Positions 59,099-64,000 of a stretch of 64,000 bases of DNA are shown here, one piece after another; within the stretch, counting starts at the first letter, position 1; every line of letters begins with the position of its first letter. A program made the position numbers and the translations under genes. Below the pieces are notes generated by a model. It searched no databases, was not told the DNA's origin, and worked only from the letters and a program-made list of their open reading frames with translations. The stretch is from positions 1,691,668 through 1,755,667 of the forward strand of contig NZ_JADKSJ010000001.1 in the NCBI RefSeq assembly GCF_015351235.1. Direction: 5' to 3'. The stretch comes from Plantibacter sp. VKM Ac-2880. GTDB lineage: Bacteria > Actinomycetota > Actinomycetes > Actinomycetales > Microbacteriaceae.

Positions 59099-59902
59099 TC
59101 AGCCGACCGGCGGCAGCTCGGCGAGGAAGGCGTCGTGCAGGTATCCGTTCGTCGCGAGGGAGCTCCGCGTCGAGATGGACCGGGCGCCGTCGATGTCGGT
59201 GAAGCGTCCCCCAGCCTCCAGGACGATGGGCACGTGAGCGCCGAGGTCGTACTCCTGGACACCGAACTCCGCCACGGCGTCGATCGAGCCCTCGGCGAGC
59301 AGCATGTAGGGCCACATGTCTCCGATGGCCCGATCGCGCCAGAGCGAGCCGCACAGGGCCAGGAGCTGGGGGATACGCCCCACGGAGGCCCACTGTGCGA
59401 TGCTCTGGAAGCTGAACGACGCGTCGGCGAGGTCTGCGACCGCGGAGACGGCGAGCCGGCGCGGTTCGACCTCGCCGAACCGGAGTCCCCATGCCCCGTG
59501 CCCGATGGCGCCCCACCAGCGGGCGTGCATGGCCGGTGCGCTGACGACGCCGACGACCGGCACCCCGTCGACGGCGAGGGAGATGAGCGTCGCCCAGTTG
59601 GGGACGCCCCGCAGGAAGTTCGCCGTGCCATCGATCGGGTCGATGATCCACTGGCGGTCCGTCGGTCCTTGCGCACCGTACTCCTCGCCGAACACCCCGT
59701 CATCGGGTCGTTCGCTCTCGAGGATGCCGCGGATGGCTCGTTCGACGGCGAGGTCGGCGTCCGTGACGTGCGAGCGGTCCGGCTTGGTCGAGATCTCGAG
59801 GTCGCGAGCCTCGAACCGGTCCATGGCGATGCGGTCCGCCGCATCGGCCAGTCGGAGGGCGAGTTCGAGGTCTGCGGGGGATGCGTGGGAGTGGTCGGTC
59901 AC
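59099..59902 (-). CDS. Inositol-monophosphatase family phosphatase (HisN-like)
   Basis: 267 residues from the GTG at 59902; longer upstream extensions are Arg/Pro-rich and unlikely. Metal and substrate motifs: VFGEEYG (Glu), WIIDPIDGTANFLRGVP (DPIDGT) and VQEYDLGAHVPIVLEAGG (the second Asp). Close in layout to actinobacterial HisN histidinol-phosphate phosphatases, but other sugar-phosphate substrates remain possible. No his genes are adjacent. Confidence 0.88.
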   Translation of the reverse strand: MTDHSHASPADLELALRLADAADRIAMDRFEARDLEISTKPDRSHVTDADLAVERAIRGILESERPDDGVFGEEYGAQGPTDRQWIIDPIDGTANFLRGVPNWATLISLAVDGVPVVGVVSAPAMHARWWGAIGHGAWGLRFGEVEPRRLAVSAVADLADASFSFQSIAQWASVGRIPQLLALCGSLWRDRAIGDMWPYMLLAEGSIDAVAEFGVQEYDLGAHVPIVLEAGGRFTDIDGARSISTRSSLATNGYLHDAFLAELPPVG

Positions 59903-60049
59903 CAGTCCAGGATAGGGTCGGCCGGGTCGATTCCTCGGACGAGCAGAGGCCTGCGGGGCCGCTTCCGCGACACGCCGACGGGCTCGATTTCGCACCGGGG
60001 CGGGTTCGGTGATAGTGTCATATCTCGGTTCGGAACACTCCGAAACCAC

Positions 60050-60122
<73 letters not shown>

Positions 60123-60132
60123 CCACAGAGAG

Positions 60133-60167
60133 ACGGCCCCATCTTCGGATGGGGCCGTCGTCGTTTT
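60133..60167 (+). terminator. Terminator of tRNA-Lys
   Basis: Ten-base arms ACGGCCCCAT/ATGGGGCCGT around a CTTCGG loop, followed by CGTCGTTTT. Confidence 0.85.
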
Positions 60168-60491
60168 CGGCCTTCATCACGTGAGCTGAACCGATTTTGC
60201 AACGTTTCGCGCCAGCCCGCGTCCGATTCGCGTCAACGGCGCGTCGGGCCGCAATGCCATGAGACCCTGGAAGGGTCGGCGACCTGGCGGGATCGGGTCC
60301 TGCCGTTGCCGACAATGGCCTCCGTGTGGTCACCCCACCGCCCGGGGCGCAGCGACAGCGCGCACCAGTGCCCGCCGTCGCCGTGGCGCCTCATCGATTC
60401 GGGTTCGATGAGGCGTCATGCCCGCTCGTGGCTCACGACGGCGAAACGGCCGCCCACCGGAGTGGACGGCCGTTCGTGACGGTGCGGTGGT
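60168..60491. other. Gene-free stretch with two hairpins
   Basis: No gene is supported. 60387-60415 is a perfect 10-bp hairpin (CGCCTCATCG/CGATGAGGCG). 60446-60473 (ACGGCCG-C-CCAC/GTGG-A-CGGCCGT), read on the minus strand, is followed by TTTCG and is a likely terminator of the minus-strand gene at 60492. Confidence 0.55.
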
Positions 60492-61076
60492 TCAGGCGAC
60501 GGAGCTGCGCCGCGCTGGAATCGGGTTGACGAGGCTGGCGTCGATGAACTCGGGTTCCGCCCAGACGGTGATCGGGTAGTGCTGCGGTTCCAGCAGGGTC
60601 CGCTCCACGAGGGTCGGTTCGGCCACCGGCTCCGCTTCGTCGACGTCCTGTGCGGGGGAGTGCTCGGCTTCGACCGGCTCGGTCGCCGCAGCGGCCGGTA
60701 CGAGCGTCTCGACCGGCTCGACGACCGGTGAGGCGGGCTCGATGGTCGCTCCCAGTTCGGCGTCGTCGACCTCGACAGTGTCGAGCTGCTCCTGTGGACG
60801 CGACCAGAGTCGCCATCCGCGTGCTGGTGCAGCTTCGGCGCGGACCGTGACGGCGGCCTGTTCGAGGTCGATGTCAGTGGCGATCTCATGGGCGAGCTGC
60901 TGCGCGTAGACCTCGTGGAAGATCTCGTCGCCGGAGCTCGGCGTGCGTCGCGACAGCACCCAGGCGCCGTTCGCGCCGAGTTCGGACGCCAGTCGTGCGT
61001 GCACCAGGTCGAACAGCTGCTTCTCGGTCAACTTCGATGCGGAGACAGGTGCAGCGTGGCGTCGGCGACCGAACAT
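60492..61076 (-). CDS. Hypothetical protein with acidic Ala/Val/Glu/Pro-rich C-terminus
   Basis: 194 residues. The N-terminal half may be folded (ASKLTEKQLFDLVHARLASELGANGAWVLSRRTPSSGDEIFHEVYAQQLAHEIATDIDLEQAA). Residues 95-165 are low-complexity with repeated PVVEPVETLV/EPVEAE units. No family recognised and no membrane helix. Confidence 0.7.
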   Translation of the reverse strand: MFGRRRHAAPVSASKLTEKQLFDLVHARLASELGANGAWVLSRRTPSSGDEIFHEVYAQQLAHEIATDIDLEQAAVTVRAEAAPARGWRLWSRPQEQLDTVEVDDAELGATIEPASPVVEPVETLVPAAAATEPVEAEHSPAQDVDEAEPVAEPTLVERTLLEPQHYPITVWAEPEFIDASLVNPIPARRSSVA

Positions 61077-61214
61077 GGCGGGCCCTTCATCGAAAGCGGA
61101 TCGTCCCTTGAGGAGGACTGCTTGTATTGTCGGTCACCGAGCGCGGAACGCCGCGGAGACACGCGGATGACGCCGGGGTTCACGGCATTCCGGAGACTCC
61201 GTGGTATCGCCGGG

Positions 61215-61403
61215 TCAGCGTCCGATCTCGGCCTGCTTGCTCTCGTCGAGGACCGTGCTGATCGCGAGGGCGAGCGAGATGCCCCAGCTCAACCACAGCA
61301 GGATGAGCTTCCAGTCGCGGGGACCCTGGCGCGTCGCCTGGAGAGCCGAAATGCCTCCGAAGACCGCGGAGATCATGCTGCCGTTGAAAAGGTATTTGCG
61401 CAT
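61215..61403 (-). CDS. Small membrane protein (62 residues)
   Basis: Two hydrophobic stretches: SMISAVFGGISALQATRQG and LILLWLSWGISLALAISTVLDE. No known family. It lies 4 bp after the stop region of the downstream isomerase-like gene on the same strand, so they could be cotranscribed. Confidence 0.6.
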   Translation of the reverse strand: MRKYLFNGSMISAVFGGISALQATRQGPRDWKLILLWLSWGISLALAISTVLDESKQAEIGR

Positions 61404-61407
61404 GTCT

Positions 61408-62268
61408 TCACGCTAGCCGGTAGGGGAGGCCCCCCGCATCCGGGCTTTCATCCGACGCCCCGCCTGTGCTAGCGAAGGCGCGTTTGGCGAAGGCGAGCGA
61501 CGCCCTGAGCTGCGCCACCCGGCTGGCGTCGTCATCGCCGCTCGGAAGGTGCACCTCGGCGACGATGCTGCCCGACCACTCCGCCGCCCGGAGCCGCTCG
61601 AGCACCGCTGCGACCGGCTGGTCGCCGTCACCAGGCAGGAGGTGTTCGTCGAGGAAGGCTGCGCGGGGCGAGGGGGACGTCCCGTCGCACAAGTGGATGT
61701 GGCGGAGCCGGTCGCCGTAACGGGCGGCGATCTCCAGCGAGTCCTCGCCGGCGAGAGCCGCGTGCGAGAAGTCGAGGGTGAGCGCCGCACACGCGAGTGG
61801 GCCGGGGTCGTATCCGAATGCGAACGGCTGCACGCGGAGCCCCCGGCTTCGGAAGCACGCCATGTTCTCGACCGCGATCTCCAGACCGTACTGCTCGCTG
61901 AGCTCCGCGACGAGGTCGACGAACGCCGCCGCGTACCGTCGCTGCCAACGGAACGGCGGGTGGACGACGACCGTCGAGGCGCCCACGGCGTCGGCGAGTT
62001 CCGCGGAGCGACGGAGCTTCGTGCGGTGGTCCCGACCCCACACGAACGCCGTCCTCGTGAGCACCGGCGCATGGATCGAGAGGATGTCCAGGCCGGTCTC
62101 GTCAGCCAGCGACCGGAGCGCGACCGCGTCCTGCGTCATCCGGTCCTCGGTCACCATGACCTCGACGCCGTCGTAGCCGGCTTCCGCGGCGAGTTCGAAG
62201 GCGCGCCGGGTGCCGGAGGGGTACACGCAGGAGGTGCTCATGCCATGGCGGATCATCAGCGCAAGCAT
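61408..62268 (-). CDS. Sugar phosphate isomerase/epimerase-like TIM barrel
   Basis: 286 residues from the ATG at 62268; ATG 62256 is an alternative. AP-endonuclease-2/xylose-isomerase-like barrel features: AFELAAEAGYDGVEVMV, ILSIHAPVL, GASTVVVHPPFRWQRRY, LEIAVENMACF (Glu), LTLDFSHAAL (Asp-x2-His), RLRHIHLCDG and GSIVAEVHLPS (Glu). These match the metal-binding residues of the family. Substrate unknown. Confidence 0.82.
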   Translation of the reverse strand: MLALMIRHGMSTSCVYPSGTRRAFELAAEAGYDGVEVMVTEDRMTQDAVALRSLADETGLDILSIHAPVLTRTAFVWGRDHRTKLRRSAELADAVGASTVVVHPPFRWQRRYAAAFVDLVAELSEQYGLEIAVENMACFRSRGLRVQPFAFGYDPGPLACAALTLDFSHAALAGEDSLEIAARYGDRLRHIHLCDGTSPSPRAAFLDEHLLPGDGDQPVAAVLERLRAAEWSGSIVAEVHLPSGDDDASRVAQLRASLAFAKRAFASTGGASDESPDAGGLPYRLA

Positions 62269-62298
62269 ATGCTCGCCGTCTGAACACGCGGTTTCGCC

Positions 62299-63882
62299 GT
62301 GCGGAACGCTGCTAGCCTGAAGGGCGAACCCGAGCAACCCGGGAGGGTCATCATCACCAGATATTCCGCGCCTGACGGCGGATCAGCGTCGACCTTCGAC
62401 TTCATCGTGGTCTCCAACCGACTGCCGGTCGACCGTGTCGTCGATGCAGACGGTGCCGAGAGCTGGAGGACCTCTCCCGGCGGCCTCGTCACCGCCCTCG
62501 AACCCGTCATGCGCGGCGCGGACGGTGCCTGGATCGGGTGGGCCGGGTCGGCCGACCTCGAGATCGAGCCGTTCGACAACGACGACATGTGGATCATCCC
62601 GGTGCCGCTGTCGGAGGAGGAGATCGCCCGCTACTACGAGGGCTTCTCGAACGACACGATCTGGCCGCTCTACCACGACGTCATCGCGCCGCCGAGCTAC
62701 CACCGCGAATGGTGGGACTCCTACGTGGCCGTCAACCGCCGCTTCGCCCAGGCCGCAGCGGCCGCAGCATCCGATGGAGCGACCGTGTGGGTGCAGGACT
62801 ACCAGCTGCAGCTCGTGCCGAAGATCCTCCGCGAGCTCCGTCCCGACCTCACGATCGGGTTCTTCAACCACATCCCGTTCCCGGCCTACGGGATCTACTC
62901 CCAGCTCCCGTGGCGCCGCCAGATCATCGAAGGACTGCTCGGCGCGGACGTCATCGGGTTCCAGCGCGTGGCAGACGCCGGGAACTTCTCCCGGGCGGTC
63001 CGCCGCCTGTTCGGGTACGAGACGAAGGGTGCCGCGATCCAGGTCCCGCTCGACGCCGCGCTCGTGTCCGTCACGACGGACGCCGCGCCGGCCGCGTCGA
63101 AGCGAGGCGCTCCGTACCGCACGGTCATCGCGAGGCACTTCCCGATCTCGATCGACAGCCAGGGCTACCAGGCGCTCGCCCAGCGCCCGGAGATCATCGC
63201 GAGGGCCAAGCAGATCCGTGAGGAGCTGGGCAACCCGGAGACGATCATGCTCGGCGTCGACCGGCTCGACTACACGAAGGGCATCGGCCACCGCCTGAAG
63301 GCCTTCGGCGAACTCCTCGAGCAGGGCAAGCTCGCCGTCGAGGACGTCACGCTGGTCCAGGTCGCGAGCCCCAGCCGTGAGCGGGTCGAGACCTACCGCC
63401 AGCTGCGCGACGACATCGAGCAGACGGTGGGCCGGATCAACGGCGACTTCGGTACGATCGGCCACACCGCGATCCAGTACCTCCACCACGGGTACCCGCG
63501 CGAGGAGATGGCCGCCCTCTACCTCGCCGCCGACGTCATGCTGGTGACGGCTCTGCGCGACGGGATGAACCTCGTCGCCAAGGAGTACGTCGCGGCACGC
63601 TACGACAACGACGGTGTCCTCGTGTTGAGCGAGTTCGCCGGGGCATCCGACGAGCTGAAGCAGGCGTTGAAGATCAACCCGCACGACATCGAGGGACTCA
63701 AGTCCGCGATCCTGCAGGCGGTCCACATGACGAAGGCGGAACGCGGCCGGAGGATGCGTGCGTTGCGTAAGCGCGTGATGGAGTACGACGTCGCCCGCTG
63801 GTCCGCGTCCTTCCTCGACGAGCTGCACCGCGTCCGCGACACGGCATCGACCACCGAGCAGGGGAGCACCACCCAGTCATGA
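62299..63882 (+). CDS. otsA: Trehalose-6-phosphate synthase
   Basis: 527 residues if started at the GTG at 62299. The core shows FIVVSNRLPVDRV, SPGGLVTALEPV, VWVQDYQLQLVPKILRELRPDLTIGFFNHIPFPAYGIYSQLPWR, GVDRLDYTKGIGHRLKAF and DGMNLVAKEYVAA (GT20). The start is doubtful: the 62299 GTG lies before a TAGCCT -10-like box, and the only good ribosome site (GGGAGGG, 62340-62346) is followed by ATC codons rather than a standard start. It makes trehalose-6-phosphate from UDP- or GDP-glucose and glucose-6-phosphate. Its stop overlaps otsB. Confidence 0.92.
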   Translation: MRNAASLKGEPEQPGRVIITRYSAPDGGSASTFDFIVVSNRLPVDRVVDADGAESWRTSPGGLVTALEPVMRGADGAWIGWAGSADLEIEPFDNDDMWIIPVPLSEEEIARYYEGFSNDTIWPLYHDVIAPPSYHREWWDSYVAVNRRFAQAAAAAASDGATVWVQDYQLQLVPKILRELRPDLTIGFFNHIPFPAYGIYSQLPWRRQIIEGLLGADVIGFQRVADAGNFSRAVRRLFGYETKGAAIQVPLDAALVSVTTDAAPAASKRGAPYRTVIARHFPISIDSQGYQALAQRPEIIARAKQIREELGNPETIMLGVDRLDYTKGIGHRLKAFGELLEQGKLAVEDVTLVQVASPSRERVETYRQLRDDIEQTVGRINGDFGTIGHTAIQYLHHGYPREEMAALYLAADVMLVTALRDGMNLVAKEYVAARYDNDGVLVLSEFAGASDELKQALKINPHDIEGLKSAILQAVHMTKAERGRRMRALRKRVMEYDVARWSASFLDELHRVRDTASTTEQGSTTQS

Positions 63883-64000
63883 GCACCACCGACGAGCCCA
63901 CCGACACCCTCGGAGGGCTTCCCCTCGGGTTGCGCGCGGAGTTGCGCCGCCTGGCCGACGTCCCGAGCCTCCTGGTCGCCCTCGACTTCGACGGCACCCT
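63879..64000 (+). CDS. otsB: Trehalose-6-phosphate phosphatase (3' end outside window)
   Basis: About 40 residues are visible from the ATG overlapping the otsA stop (ATGA). The segment ends PSLLVALDFDGT, the HAD catalytic motif (DxD) of OtsB. With otsA it forms the two-step trehalose pathway. Confidence 0.85.
   Translation, partial: MSTTDEPTDTLGGLPLGLRAELRRLADVPSLLVALDFDGT

Overview
The window is chromosomal DNA of a high-GC actinobacterium, most likely a member of Microbacteriaceae. The evidence is the strongly GC-biased codon use, TANNNT-type -10 boxes such as TAGGCT, small DUF3039- and DUF7882-type proteins, an actinobacterial Flp/Tad pilus locus, a fused MrpA-MrpB antiporter subunit, and a tmRNA tag ending ANSKRTDFALAA. 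The species cannot be named from the sequence alone.

Host backbone, left: 1-1539 is the 3' part of an HtrA-like membrane serine protease. 1660-11816 is a cell-surface glycopolymer island: two family 2 glycosyltransferases, a CDP-alcohol phosphatidyltransferase, a CDP-glycerol glycerophosphotransferase, an acyltransferase, a family 4 glycosyltransferase, a TagGH-type ABC exporter and a sugar-phosphate/choline-type nucleotidyltransferase. 12088-15464 is an ABC exporter pair whose ATPase has a long histone H1-like N-terminal extension. Housekeeping genes follow: DUF3039, pncB, murI-rph-rdgB, a CDF metal exporter, DedA, tRNA-Leu. Next is a fused anthranilate-synthase-type enzyme preceded by a textbook tryptophan attenuator (leader peptide with tandem Trp codons), then nnrE and an orphan barstar.

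Pilus locus and mobile element: 24935-27030 holds tadA and tadB. tadC is cut at codon 287 by a 16,266-bp integrative element (27887-44152). The last 26 codons of tadC lie beyond it (44151-44231), followed by the Flp-like pilin and TadE/F/G-like genes (44245-45772). The element encodes a large serine integrase next to attR, a second (tyrosine) recombinase, and a tightly overlapping eight-gene replication/regulation operon (RepA-like ATPase, phage-type WhiB, excisionase-like HTH protein). It also carries phage tail genes (an intact beta-helix tail spike, a decayed tape-measure gene) but no recognisable capsid, portal or terminase. Its cargo arm holds a truncated Lsr2 (dimerisation domain only), a STAS-like/GHKL-ATPase pair, a HEPN-like protein and several unknowns. 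It also carries a family of palindromes with fixed flanks and variable, self-complementary arms. The element is probably a phage satellite or a reduced prophage. Its integration removes the last TadC membrane helix and separates the pilin genes from their upstream promoter.

Host backbone, right: an MFS transporter, prfB, ftsEX (FtsE with a 200-residue extension), smpB and ssrA together, a complete mrp Na+/H+ antiporter operon (mrpAB fused, C, D, E, F, G), DNA topoisomerase IB, a HisN-like phosphatase, tRNA-Lys, small hypotheticals, a sugar isomerase-like protein, and the start of trehalose synthesis (otsA, partial otsB).
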